64,000 bases of DNA from Kerstersia gyiorum (GTDB lineage Bacteria > Pseudomonadota > Gammaproteobacteria > Burkholderiales > Burkholderiaceae_B), in NCBI RefSeq assembly GCF_004216755.1, contig NZ_SGWZ01000001.1, forward strand, positions 744,001 to 808,000, written 5' to 3'. A program made the translations under genes and the position numbers. Below, piece by piece: positions 51,333-60,215 of the stretch. The notes under the pieces are model-generated. The model had not been told where the DNA came from, searched no databases, and saw only the letters and a program-made list of their open reading frames with translations. Numbering within the stretch: the first letter of the stretch is position 1; each line of letters opens with the position of its first letter.

Positions 51333-51890
51333 ATGCAGGAGCTCAGCCCGCAGATTCAACGCTTCATTCTCCACTTTGGTGAGATGGGCAGCCGCTGGGG
51401 GGTCAACCGCACCGTCGGCCAGATTTACGCATTGCTGTTCCTGGCGCCCGACCCGTTGTGCGCGGACGACATTGGTGATGCGCTGGGTTTTTCCCGTTCC
51501 AACGTCAGCATGGGCTTGAAAGAGCTGCAGTCCTGGCGGCTGGTGAAACTGGTGCACAAAGTAGGAGACAGGCGCGATTTCTTCGAGTCGCCCAAGGATG
51601 TCTGGGAAATTTTCCGCATCCTGGTGGAGGAAAAGCGCAAACGCGAAATTGATCCGACCATGTCATTGCTGCGCGATGCTTTGCTGGAACCGCCTGCGGA
51701 CGGCAAAGAAGCCTACGCGCAGCAGCGCATGACGGAAATGCTGGAACTTATCGAACTGTCTACCGGCTGGTTCGATGAGGTCCACCGGCTGCCGCCGGAA
51801 ACTCTTGAGAGCCTGATGCGCCTGGGAAGCCGGGTGCAGAAGGTTCTCGGCCTTGCCGGAAAACTGAGTGGAAAAGCACGCGCGAGTTGA
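51333..51890 (+). CDS. GbsR/MarR-type transcriptional regulator
   Basis: 185 residues with AAGGA seven bases before the ATG. Winged-helix GbsR-type regulator: RFILHFGEMGSRWGVNRTVG, LFLAPDPLCADDIGDALGFS, and RSNVSMGLKELQSWRLVKLV at residues about 12-75. A helical C-terminal half (EMLELIELSTGWFDEVHRLP) would form the dimer. The gene is 101 bases before cydA in the same direction and behind an FNR-type box, so it probably belongs to the cyd operon and tunes it. The ligand is unknown. Confidence 0.85.
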   Translation: MQELSPQIQRFILHFGEMGSRWGVNRTVGQIYALLFLAPDPLCADDIGDALGFSRSNVSMGLKELQSWRLVKLVHKVGDRRDFFESPKDVWEIFRILVEEKRKREIDPTMSLLRDALLEPPADGKEAYAQQRMTEMLELIELSTGWFDEVHRLPPETLESLMRLGSRVQKVLGLAGKLSGKARAS

Positions 51891-51991
51891 CATCATGCAC
51901 ACCCTTTTAATTACGGCTGCCCCGCAGGCGACCCGGACCCGGGCCTCGGCAGCTACCTGTAGCCGGGCCCGCATGCAAGAAGAGGCCGGCC

Positions 51992-53584
51992 ATGTTTGAA
52001 TTCGACGTCGTAGGTCTGTCGCGCCTGCAGTTCGCCGCGACGGCGCTTTTCCACTTCATCTTTGTGCCATTGACGCTCGGGCTGTCGTTCCTGCTCGCCA
52101 TCATGGAAACGATCTACTTCGTTTCCGGCAAGGATATCTGGCGTCGCATGACTCTGTTCTGGGGCACGCTGTTCGGTATCAACTTCGCCATTGGCGTCGG
52201 CACCGGCGTGGTCATGGAATTCCAGTTCGGCATGAACTGGTCCTACTACAGCCACTACGTGGGCGATATCTTCGGGGCGCCGCTGGCGATCGAAGGCCTG
52301 ATGGCATTCTTCCTTGAAGCGACCTTCATCGGCCTGTTCTTCTTCGGCTGGAACCGCATGTCGAAGCGCGCCCACTTGATCGTGACCTGGCTGGTCGCGC
52401 TGGGCACGAACTTCTCCGCATTGTGGATTCTGGTGGCCAACGGCTGGATGCAGTATCCGGTGGGCGCCATCTTCAATCCCGACACCATGCGCATGGAGAT
52501 GACCAGCTTCGTCGAGGTCATCCTCAATCCGGTGGCACAGGCCAAGTTCCTGCACACGGTCATTGCCGGCTACATCACCGGTTCCATGTTCCTCGTGGCC
52601 GTCAGCGCCTGGTATCTGCTGCGCCGCCGCAACGTCGACCTGGCCAAACGTTCCATCCTGGTCGGTTCGGCCTTCGGCATGCTGGTGTCGCTGGGTTCCA
52701 TCACGCTGGGCGACGAAAGCGGCTATCTGATCGGCGAACACCAGCAAATGAAGATTGCTGCGCTGGAAGCCATGTGGGAAACCGAACCCGCGCCTGCGCC
52801 CTTCAATGTGATTGCCATCCCCAACCAGGCGGAAATGAAGAACGACTTCGCCATTCAGATTCCCTGGGTCATGGGCCTGATCGGCACGCGTTCGTTCACC
52901 GAAGTCATGCCTGGCATCCATGAGCTGATCGAGCGCGCCGAAGGCCGCGTGGCAGAGGGCATCAAGGCCTACTCCGCGCTGGAAGCCGTGCGTGCCAATC
53001 CTGCTGATATCGAAGCCAAGACCTACTTCACCGAGAACTGGCGCAACCTGGGCTATGGCCTGTTGCTGAAGAAGTACCGCGACGACATCGCCAACGCCAC
53101 GCCTGAAGAAGTCGCCATGGCTGCCCGCGATACCCTGCCGGATGTCTGGCCGCTGTTCTACGGCTTCCGCATCATGGTTGCGCTGGGCTTCTACTTCCTG
53201 ATCTTCTTCTCGATCATGTTCTGGCTGAGCGTGAAGAACCGGGTTGGCGCCATGACGCCGGGCCGCCTGAAGTTCCTGATGTGGAACATCTTCACCCCCT
53301 GGGTGGCGATTGAGTGCGGCTGGTTCGTGGCCGAGTATGGCCGCCAGCCCTGGGTGATCGACGGCATCCTGCCGACCGCCTACGCCGCCTCGGCGCTGAG
53401 CGTGACGCAGCTGTCCATCAGCCTGGCGATCTACGTGACGCTGTATGTAACGCTGTTCATCATTGGCACCAAGGTCATGTTGCACGCGATCCGCAAGGGC
53501 CCGGATTACTACGCGCCCGTCATCGCCAACAGCAAGCCTGACACGGCAGCCGGACGGGGCGTCAAGCCCGCGGTCCAGCATTGA
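51992..53584 (+). CDS. cydA: Cytochrome bd ubiquinol oxidase subunit I
   Basis: 530 residues, close to the 522 of E. coli CydA. It oxidises quinol and reduces oxygen to water in the inner membrane with hemes b558, b595 and d. Seen: ALFHFIFVPLTLGLSFLLAI with the axial His 19-type residue, GVGTGVVMEFQFGMNWSYYS, the quinol-loop sequence GDESGYLIGEHQQMKIAALE, and EPAPAPFNVIAIPNQAEMKN. The length and insertion after the Q-loop indicate the long-Q-loop (E. coli) type. Nine helices are expected. It is followed by cydB after 15 bases. Confidence 0.96.
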   Translation: MFEFDVVGLSRLQFAATALFHFIFVPLTLGLSFLLAIMETIYFVSGKDIWRRMTLFWGTLFGINFAIGVGTGVVMEFQFGMNWSYYSHYVGDIFGAPLAIEGLMAFFLEATFIGLFFFGWNRMSKRAHLIVTWLVALGTNFSALWILVANGWMQYPVGAIFNPDTMRMEMTSFVEVILNPVAQAKFLHTVIAGYITGSMFLVAVSAWYLLRRRNVDLAKRSILVGSAFGMLVSLGSITLGDESGYLIGEHQQMKIAALEAMWETEPAPAPFNVIAIPNQAEMKNDFAIQIPWVMGLIGTRSFTEVMPGIHELIERAEGRVAEGIKAYSALEAVRANPADIEAKTYFTENWRNLGYGLLLKKYRDDIANATPEEVAMAARDTLPDVWPLFYGFRIMVALGFYFLIFFSIMFWLSVKNRVGAMTPGRLKFLMWNIFTPWVAIECGWFVAEYGRQPWVIDGILPTAYAASALSVTQLSISLAIYVTLYVTLFIIGTKVMLHAIRKGPDYYAPVIANSKPDTAAGRGVKPAVQH

Positions 53585-53599
53585 ACTCGGAGCACGGAA

Positions 53600-54754
53600 A
53601 TGGAAAACTCCCTGATACTGCTTGACTATCCAACCCTGCGTGTCATCTGGTGGCTGCTGCTGGGCATCCTGCTGATCGGCTTCACCATCATGGACGGGTT
53701 CGACCTCGGGGTGGCATCGCTGCTGCCCGTCATCGGCCGCACTGACGAAGAGCGCCGCATCATGATCAACCTGGTCGGCCCGGTCTGGGAAGGCAACCAG
53801 GTGTGGCTGATCACCGGGGGCGGCGCGATCTTCGCCGCCTGGCCGGCGCTGTATGCAGCCTCGTTCTCGGGGCTGTACCTGGCCATGATGCTGTTGCTGC
53901 TGGCGCTGATCACGCGTCCGGCCGGCTTCAAGTACCGCAGCAAGTTCGAAAACACCAAGTGGCGCAACACCTGGGACGGCGTGCTGACGTTCTCGGGCGT
54001 CGTGGCGCCGGTGGTGTTCGGCGTCGCCTTCGGCAACGTCATCCTGGGCCTGCCGTTTGCCATCGAACCCAATACCCTGCGCCCGCTGTACCACGGCAGC
54101 TTCTTCGCGCTGTTCTCGCCGTTCGCACTGATGTGCGGTGTGCTCAGCCTGATGATGCACGTGACCCATGGCGCCGCGCTGCTGGCCTGGCGTACCGTGG
54201 ACCCGGTGGCCTCGCGTGCCCGCAAGCTGGGCATCTGGACCGGCGTGCTGGTGGCCGTGCTGTTCGTGGTTGGCGGCTTCTGGGTGGCTAACATGGATGG
54301 CCATATCGTGACCTCCGCGCTGAGCGTCGACGGCCCGTCCAACCCTGCCGGCAAGACGGTGGCGCTGGAGCAAGGCGCCTGGCTGCAGAACTTCGAAACC
54401 TGGCCCCTGATGTGGATTGCTCCCGTGGTGGGCGTGGCGGCTGCGCTGCTGGCCAGTCTGCTGCTGGCGGTGCGTCGTCCGATGCTGGCCTTCCTGTCGT
54501 CGTGCGCCAGTATTGCCGGTATCATCCTGACTGTCGGCTTTGCGCTGTTCCCCTTCCTGCTGCCTTCGTCCGTGCAACCGGGCATCGGCCTGACGGTCTG
54601 GGATGCATCGTCCAGCCATCTGACGCTGTGGGTCATGCTGATCGCCACGATTATTTTCCTGCCCATGGTGCTGGCCTACACGTCCTACGTGTACCGTGTC
54701 ATGCGTGGCAAGGTGTCGGCAGCGACGCTGTCCGAAACCACCAATACCTATTAA
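53600..54754 (+). CDS. cydB: Cytochrome bd ubiquinol oxidase subunit II
   Basis: 384 residues and about nine membrane helices. CydB pairs with CydA to form the oxidase. Family motifs: WWLLLGILLIGFTIMDGFDL at the N-terminus, VGPVWEGNQVWLITGGGAIF, and ITRPAGFKYRSKFENTKWRN. The end (VLAYTSYVYRVMRGKVSAAT) fits the usual C-terminus. AAGGAG for the next gene, cydX, overlaps its stop codon. Confidence 0.96.
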   Translation: MENSLILLDYPTLRVIWWLLLGILLIGFTIMDGFDLGVASLLPVIGRTDEERRIMINLVGPVWEGNQVWLITGGGAIFAAWPALYAASFSGLYLAMMLLLLALITRPAGFKYRSKFENTKWRNTWDGVLTFSGVVAPVVFGVAFGNVILGLPFAIEPNTLRPLYHGSFFALFSPFALMCGVLSLMMHVTHGAALLAWRTVDPVASRARKLGIWTGVLVAVLFVVGGFWVANMDGHIVTSALSVDGPSNPAGKTVALEQGAWLQNFETWPLMWIAPVVGVAAALLASLLLAVRRPMLAFLSSCASIAGIILTVGFALFPFLLPSSVQPGIGLTVWDASSSHLTLWVMLIATIIFLPMVLAYTSYVYRVMRGKVSAATLSETTNTY

Positions 54755-54766
54755 AGGAGTCTGTCC

Positions 54767-54907
54767 ATGTGGTATCTCACCTGGTTACTCGGATTGGCGC
54801 TGGCATGCGCGTTTACAGTCGGTTGCGGCCTCTGGTACGAAGTGCACCAGAAGGACCTGGATGGCGCCGACCCCGGCGGCGTCGGACCTGCCGTCAAGCG
54901 TAGCTGA
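54767..54907 (+). CDS. cydX: Cytochrome bd small subunit CydX
   Basis: 46 residues. The sequence begins MWYLTWLLGLALACAFTVG, the hallmark of CydX (MWYFaWiLG in E. coli), with one membrane helix followed by an acidic and Gly-rich tail. AAAGGAG lies seven bases before the ATG. CydX stabilises the heme d site of the bd oxidase. It lies 12 bases after cydB and two bases before cydD, so the order is cydA-B-X-D-C. Confidence 0.9.
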   Translation: MWYLTWLLGLALACAFTVGCGLWYEVHQKDLDGADPGGVGPAVKRS

Positions 54908-54909
54908 AC

Positions 54910-56739
54910 ATGGCGGGCGTCGAGCACGATCCTTCGGCAGTCCTGCTGAAGCTGCCGCGCGAGCAATCGCGCTGGCTTTCGGGCTTGGCGCGCCAAGCCC
55001 GCGGCGCCCTCGGGCTGGCAGTGGCTGCGCCACTGCTTGCCGGGGCGCTGTTGGTTTTCCAGGCCTGGCTGTTGGCCAGCGTGCTGGACAAGGCGATAGT
55101 CCAGGGGGCGGGGCGTGAAGCCCTGTTGCCGGGCATCGCTGCCATCGCCGCGTTGATTGTCGTGCGCGCCATCCTGACATGGGTCGGTGAGCGCGCCGGC
55201 ATACGCGCTGCAGAACGCATCAAGGTACTGGTACGCCAGTCCCTGTTTGCCGATATGTTGTCCCGTGGTCCGCAATGGACGCGCGGGCAGGCTTCAGGCT
55301 CGCTGGCCAGCGTGATGGTCGAGCAGGTCGAGGCCTTTGACGGCTTTTTCTCCCGTTATCTGCCGACCATGGTGTCGGGAACCTTCCTGCCGGTGGCTTT
55401 TGCCATCGTCGTGCTGCCGGTCGATTACGTCGCCGGACTGCTGCTGTTGCTGACTGCGCCGCTGATCCCCGTGTTCATGGCTCTGGTGGGCTGGGGCGCG
55501 GAAGCCGCGAGCCGCCGTCACCTGGAAGCATTCGCACGCCTGTCCGGCTTCTTCGCCGACCGCCTGCGCGGCCTGTCCACCCTGAAGCTGTATGGCAGGG
55601 CGCGCGCGGAGGCCGAAGCGGTACAGGAAGCCAGCGAAACCCTGCGTGGCAAGACCATGTCGGTGCTGCGCATTGCGTTCCTTTCGTCCGCCACGCTGGA
55701 GTTCTTCGCTGCGCTGGGCGTGGCGGGCGTGGCGCTTTATGTCGGCCTGACCTATCTGGGTTTCGTGACAATCCGCTCGGATATCCTGACCCTGCAGGCT
55801 GGCATGTTCTGCCTGCTGATGGCGCCGGAAGTCTATAACCCGCTGCGCCAGTTTGCCGCGCATTACCATGACCGTGCCGCTGCGCGTGCGGCAGTGGCGG
55901 AAATCGCGGCCATCTATGAAAACCTGCCGGCTGTCAGCGCGGACAGCGCCGCCACGCCGGGGGCCGGCCAGGGTGGCGTGCCTGAGTCCGCTCCCGGCCA
56001 ACCAGCCCAGGGGGCGGCCGGCCTGACCATGCGGCAACTGGAGGTCCGTGCGCCGGGCCGTGAAGCGCCGTTGCTGCAGGGCTGTGACCTGAGCGTAGCC
56101 CCGGGGGAACGCATTGCCCTGATGGGCGACAGCGGCATTGGCAAATCCTCGCTGCTGGAAACACTGGCCGGGCTGCGTCCGGCTGCGGCAGGCGACATTC
56201 TGCTGGATGGCCAGATGCTGGCGCAATGGCAGCCAGCGGCGCTGCGCCGCCGCATCGCCCTGATCGGCCAGCATCCCTACCTGCACCAGGACAGCATTGC
56301 CGGCAACCTGCGCCTGGCTGCGCCCCAGGCCAGCCACAGCGAACTGCTGGCGGCGGCGGCCCAGGCCGGCATGGACGATTTCCTGGCGGAGCTGCCCCAA
56401 GGGCTGGATACCCGCCTGGGCCAGCGCGGCTATGGCCTGTCGGGCGGCCAGGCCCAGCGCGTGGCCCTGGCCCGCCTGTTCCTGCGCGATCCCGGCCTGA
56501 TCCTGCTGGATGAGCCCACCGCGCACCTGGATGGCGTCACCCGTGACCGGGTCATGGATGCCATCCTGGCGTTTGCTCGCGGCCGCACCTTGTTGGTTGC
56601 CACGCACGATATCGACGTCGCCCGGCGTCTGGACCGCATCTGGCGGTTCGGCACTGACGGCCGTCTGCAGGAAGTCTCGCCGGAGGCGCTGGCATCCCTG
56701 CAGGGCGAGATGACGGAATCCCTGGAGGTGCGCTCATGA
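54910..56739 (+). CDS. cydD: Thiol-reductant ABC exporter subunit CydD
   Basis: 609 residues. Six-helix membrane domain (about residues 30-330), then an ATPase domain with Walker A GDSGIGKSSLLETLAGL, signature YGLSGGQAQRVALARLFL and Walker B LILLDEPTAHLD. CydDC exports glutathione and cysteine and is needed to assemble cytochrome bd. It starts two bases after cydX and overlaps cydC by four. The order with cydABX directly upstream shows one assembly and oxidase operon. A Gly/Ala/Gln-rich linker (about residues 345-370) is longer than in E. coli. Confidence 0.94.
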   Translation: MAGVEHDPSAVLLKLPREQSRWLSGLARQARGALGLAVAAPLLAGALLVFQAWLLASVLDKAIVQGAGREALLPGIAAIAALIVVRAILTWVGERAGIRAAERIKVLVRQSLFADMLSRGPQWTRGQASGSLASVMVEQVEAFDGFFSRYLPTMVSGTFLPVAFAIVVLPVDYVAGLLLLLTAPLIPVFMALVGWGAEAASRRHLEAFARLSGFFADRLRGLSTLKLYGRARAEAEAVQEASETLRGKTMSVLRIAFLSSATLEFFAALGVAGVALYVGLTYLGFVTIRSDILTLQAGMFCLLMAPEVYNPLRQFAAHYHDRAAARAAVAEIAAIYENLPAVSADSAATPGAGQGGVPESAPGQPAQGAAGLTMRQLEVRAPGREAPLLQGCDLSVAPGERIALMGDSGIGKSSLLETLAGLRPAAAGDILLDGQMLAQWQPAALRRRIALIGQHPYLHQDSIAGNLRLAAPQASHSELLAAAAQAGMDDFLAELPQGLDTRLGQRGYGLSGGQAQRVALARLFLRDPGLILLDEPTAHLDGVTRDRVMDAILAFARGRTLLVATHDIDVARRLDRIWRFGTDGRLQEVSPEALASLQGEMTESLEVRS

Positions 56740-58421
56740 AGTCCCTGTGGCGCCTGCTTAGTCCCATGTATCGCCAGCGCCGCGACGGCCTGCTGGTGGC
56801 GCTGTTGCTGACCATCGTCGCGCTGCTTGCCGGCGTCGGCCTGTTGGGTGTGTCCGGTTGGTTCCTCACTGGCGCCGCCCTGGCGGGCGCTGGCGCGGCG
56901 TTCAATCTGTTCGCGCCCTCGGCGTTGGTGCGAGGCTTTTCCTTTATCCGCATTCTGGCGCGCTATGGCGAACGGCTGACCGGCCACGACGCGACGCTCA
57001 AATTACTGGCGGACCTGCGCGGCAACATCTTTCGCCGCCTGCTGAAGCTGGACCCGGCGCAACTGGCGCGCTATCGCGATGGCGACCTGGTGGCGCGTCT
57101 GACCGGCGACGTCGACGCGCTGGATACCGTCTATCTGTTTGCAATCGCGCCCATCATCACCGCCTTGTGCGTGGGCGGCATCCTGGTTGCCGTTCTCGGC
57201 GCCTGGGTGCCTGCGGCTGCGCTGGTGCTGCTGGCCGGCATTCTGCTTGCCACGCTGGTGGTGCCGGCTTGGCTGGCGCGCAGTGCCAGGCGTCCGGGCG
57301 CCGTCGTGCAACAGACCTCAGCCGCGTTGCGGGATGGCGTGCTGGAAGCCGTGCAGGCGCACGCCGACCTGCTGGCGCTGGATGCCGCTGAAGAGGCGCG
57401 CAAGGCCTTTGCCGCCAATTGCCTGGAGGCGGCCGTGGCGCGTGAGCGCCAGGCTGCCATTGGCTCGGCGGGCCAGCTGGTGTTGCAGGCCGTGGCCGGA
57501 CTATGCGTTGTGGCAGTGCTTTATTTTGGTATCGAACCCCTGCGAGCCGGTACGGTAAGCGGCCCGGTGTTGGCCGGTATGGTGCTGGCCGTATTGGGCG
57601 TGTTCGAGGTCATTGGCCCCATCATGCGCGGGGCCTCGCGCCTGGGCGCTGCCGCCGCTGCCGCGCGCCGCATCGAGGCGCTGGCGGAAGAGCCGCCACA
57701 GATCGTCGACCCCGCTCATCCGGTGGCCTTGCCGCAACAGGGCGAGGTTGTCTTCGACAAGGTATTTTATGCCTATGGCAAGGCCGGCGACGAACGTGGT
57801 GGCGACGTCCTGCGCGGGCTGGACTTGCGCCTGAGGCCTGGCGAATTGGTGGCGGTGGTTGGCGCCAGCGGCGCCGGGAAATCGACCTTGCTGAGCTTGC
57901 TGCTGCGCCTGGCCGACCCGCGCCAGGGCACCGTGAGTTTTGGCGGCGTGGCGCTGAGCGATACCCGTCAGGAAGAGGTGCACGCCAGGGTGGCCTTGCT
58001 GTCGCAGAACGAACCGGTATTCCTGGGCACCATACGCAGCAATCTGCAGATCGGTGCGCCAGAGGCGGACGATGACACGCTGTGGCGTGCGCTGGACGAT
58101 GCGCGGCTGGGCGATTTCGTGCGTACGCTGCCCGATGGCCTGGATACCTGGACGGGCGAAACTGGCCGTACCCTTTCGGCAGGGCAGGCACGCCGGTTGT
58201 GCCTGGCGCGTGCCTTGCTTTCGCCCGCACAGGTGCTGGCGCTGGATGAACCGACGCAGGGCCTGGACGCCGAAGCCGAACGCGCCTTCCTGTCGGACCT
58301 GGCCAGCGCGGCCAGGGGGCGAGCCGTGCTGCTCGTGACCCATGCGCGCCTGCCCGAAGGCGCGGCAGACCGTGTCCTGGAACTGCGCGATGGTGTCCTG
58401 CATCCGCTGATGCCGCGCTGA
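56736..58421 (+). CDS. cydC: Thiol-reductant ABC exporter subunit CydC
   Basis: 561 residues. Half-transporter like CydD: membrane domain (about residues 1-310; GVGLLGVSGWFLTGAALAGA near the start) and ATPase domain with Walker A GASGAGKSTLLSLLLRL, signature-like LSAGQARRLCLARALLS and Walker B VLALDEPTQGLDAEAE. The signature reads LSAGQ rather than LSGGQ. It pairs with CydD to export thiols to the periplasm. It is the last gene of the gbsR-cydABXDC unit. Confidence 0.94.
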   Translation: MKSLWRLLSPMYRQRRDGLLVALLLTIVALLAGVGLLGVSGWFLTGAALAGAGAAFNLFAPSALVRGFSFIRILARYGERLTGHDATLKLLADLRGNIFRRLLKLDPAQLARYRDGDLVARLTGDVDALDTVYLFAIAPIITALCVGGILVAVLGAWVPAAALVLLAGILLATLVVPAWLARSARRPGAVVQQTSAALRDGVLEAVQAHADLLALDAAEEARKAFAANCLEAAVARERQAAIGSAGQLVLQAVAGLCVVAVLYFGIEPLRAGTVSGPVLAGMVLAVLGVFEVIGPIMRGASRLGAAAAAARRIEALAEEPPQIVDPAHPVALPQQGEVVFDKVFYAYGKAGDERGGDVLRGLDLRLRPGELVAVVGASGAGKSTLLSLLLRLADPRQGTVSFGGVALSDTRQEEVHARVALLSQNEPVFLGTIRSNLQIGAPEADDDTLWRALDDARLGDFVRTLPDGLDTWTGETGRTLSAGQARRLCLARALLSPAQVLALDEPTQGLDAEAERAFLSDLASAARGRAVLLVTHARLPEGAADRVLELRDGVLHPLMPR

Positions 58422-58588
58422 TCTTGCCGGACGGCCAGCCGGCAGGTGGCCGCCATGCTGCCGGCATCTCTGCGGCCTGCGCACCACTGTTGCTAAGTGG
58501 TACGGCGCCGGTAGTCATGTCATGTCCAGAGGGTTATAGTGGCGCAGTCCTGAGTTTTTCTATCAGTTTTTCCTTTTGTGACAGCAAC

Positions 58589-59140
58589 ATGCAAACCGAT
58601 CTTGAGATCCTGATTCGTCGGACGATACGCAGCGTGCCGAACTGGCCCAAACCCGGCGTGACGTTCAGGGATATCACGCCGGTCCTGCAGGATCCGCGCA
58701 CCTTTCGTATCCTGATCGACCTCTTCGTATACCGCTACATGCGCCAGCGTCTGGATCTGGTGGCAGGGGTGGATGCGCGTGGCTTTATCGTGGGCAGCGT
58801 GCTGGCCTATGAACTGAATCTGGGTTTCGTGCCGGTGCGCAAGAAAGGCAAGCTGCCTTTCGAAACACTGTCGGAAGACTATTCGCTGGAATACGGCAAT
58901 GCCACTGTCGAAATCCACGCAGATGCGGTCAAGACAGGGCAGCGCGTGTTGCTGGTGGACGACCTGATCGCCACGGGCGGCACCATGCTGGCTGCGATCA
59001 AGCTGCTGCAACGCATGGGCGCGAACGTGGTCGAAGCCGCTGGCATCATCGACCTGCCGGAGTTGGGCGGTTCGCGTTCCATTGCCGGGACCGGTACGCC
59101 GCTCTATACGGTCTGTTCGTTCAACGAAGATTCGGTCTGA
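58589..59140 (+). CDS. apt: Adenine phosphoribosyltransferase
   Basis: 183 residues from the ATG at 58589; the frame is open further upstream without similarity. It salvages adenine to AMP using PRPP. Motifs: IRSVPNWPKPGVTFRDITPV at the N-terminus, VAGVDARGFIVGSVLAYELN, VPVRKKGKLPFETLSEDYSL, and the PRPP loop RVLLVDDLIATGGTMLAAIK. The ribosome-binding site is weak. It is monocistronic with a hairpin about 25 bases after the stop. Confidence 0.95.
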   Translation: MQTDLEILIRRTIRSVPNWPKPGVTFRDITPVLQDPRTFRILIDLFVYRYMRQRLDLVAGVDARGFIVGSVLAYELNLGFVPVRKKGKLPFETLSEDYSLEYGNATVEIHADAVKTGQRVLLVDDLIATGGTMLAAIKLLQRMGANVVEAAGIIDLPELGGSRSIAGTGTPLYTVCSFNEDSV

Positions 59141-59163
59141 CGAAGTTCTGTCTGACCAAGACC

Positions 59164-59188
59164 GGGCACGCGTTGTGCGTGCCCTTGT
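59164..59188 (+). terminator. Probable terminator after apt
   Basis: GGGCACGC and its complement GCGTGCCC pair around a five-base loop and are followed by TTGT. The T-run is short, so strength is uncertain. It separates apt from the convergent LysR gene. Confidence 0.55.
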
Positions 59189-59208
59189 CCTGAGGCAGCA
59201 GCGCCGCG

Positions 59209-60183
59209 CTACAAGAAGAAGATATCCGATACCGAGCGCTTGCTGCCCGGTGCATCGTTGCCATCTGGGTTCAGTGCCTGTTGCAGGAAGGTGAGGAACG
59301 CCTTGGTTTTGGCGGGCAGTACCCGGGAAGGCAGCAGCGCGTAGAGCGGCAGTTTGTCCATTTCCCAGTCCGGCAGGATGCGCACCAGATGCTTGGCCTC
59401 CAGGCGCTGTGACAGGTTCAGGTGTGGCAGTTGCAACACCGGCAGGCGCGTGATGCCCAGGCCGCATTCGGCCAGGCGCAGCAGCATCGCGATATTGTTG
59501 ACGGCGATGGGGCCGTGCACTTCCACCTGTTCCTGCTCCTCCCCGCGTGACAGGTGCCAGACGGCCTTGTCGGGGTTCTGGTCGGGCCGCAGGCACACAT
59601 GCTTGCTGAGGTCGGACGGATGGCGCGGATAGCCATGGCGGGCCAGGTATTCCGCTGACGCGTAGAGCTGGTGCGGCATCGAATGGATGTGATGCAGAAC
59701 CAGGTCGGAGTCAGGCTGCGGGCCCATGCGCAGGATCAGGTCATAGGGATTGCTGATGCTGTCGACCGAGACGATGTTCATGTCGAACTCGAATTCCAGG
59801 CGCGGATAGGCCTGACGCAGCGAGGGCAGCAGGTCGGGTAGTAGCAGCGTTCCCAGGCTGACCGGCATGGAAATATGCAGCAGGCCTTGGGGTTGCGACA
59901 GCTGGCCGAGGATCTGCTCATGCGCGATGCGCGCTTCGTCGATCAGGTAGCGGCAGCGCTGGTAATACAGGTCGCCGGCTTCGGTCAGCTCGATGCGGCG
60001 CGTGCTGCGGTTGAGCAGCTTCAGGCCCAGGACCTTTTCCAACTCGGTAATGCGGCGCGACAGCGTGGATGTCGGGATGCCCAGGGCCTCGCCGGCGCGG
60101 GAAAAGCTTTTGCGCCGGGCGACCTCGACGAACAGCGCGATGTCATTGAGCGGGATGTTCGGCAGGTCGGCAGGGCGTTCCAT
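59209..60183 (-). CDS. LysR-family transcriptional regulator
   Basis: 324 residues. HTH at about residues 12-70 (IALFVEVARRKSFSRAGEAL, PTSTLSRRITELEKVLGLKL), then the LysR effector-binding domain (LLHISMPVSLGTLLLPDLLP). It resembles the subgroup that acts on small efflux or oxidoreductase genes divergently placed, but no divergent gene is within reach: proB is on the same strand upstream and apt is convergent. Target and effector are unknown. Confidence 0.88.
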   Translation of the reverse strand: MERPADLPNIPLNDIALFVEVARRKSFSRAGEALGIPTSTLSRRITELEKVLGLKLLNRSTRRIELTEAGDLYYQRCRYLIDEARIAHEQILGQLSQPQGLLHISMPVSLGTLLLPDLLPSLRQAYPRLEFEFDMNIVSVDSISNPYDLILRMGPQPDSDLVLHHIHSMPHQLYASAEYLARHGYPRHPSDLSKHVCLRPDQNPDKAVWHLSRGEEQEQVEVHGPIAVNNIAMLLRLAECGLGITRLPVLQLPHLNLSQRLEAKHLVRILPDWEMDKLPLYALLPSRVLPAKTKAFLTFLQQALNPDGNDAPGSKRSVSDIFFL

Positions 60184-60215
60184 ATCTTTCTGGGAGACCG
60201 GTGCGTCAGAAAATC

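Noticed and set aside
51953..54619. 888-codon open frame antisense to cydA-cydB
   Set aside because: It lies opposite clearly conserved cyd genes, is rich in His, Gln and Arg, and has no domain. Such frames arise from codon bias in GC-rich DNA.
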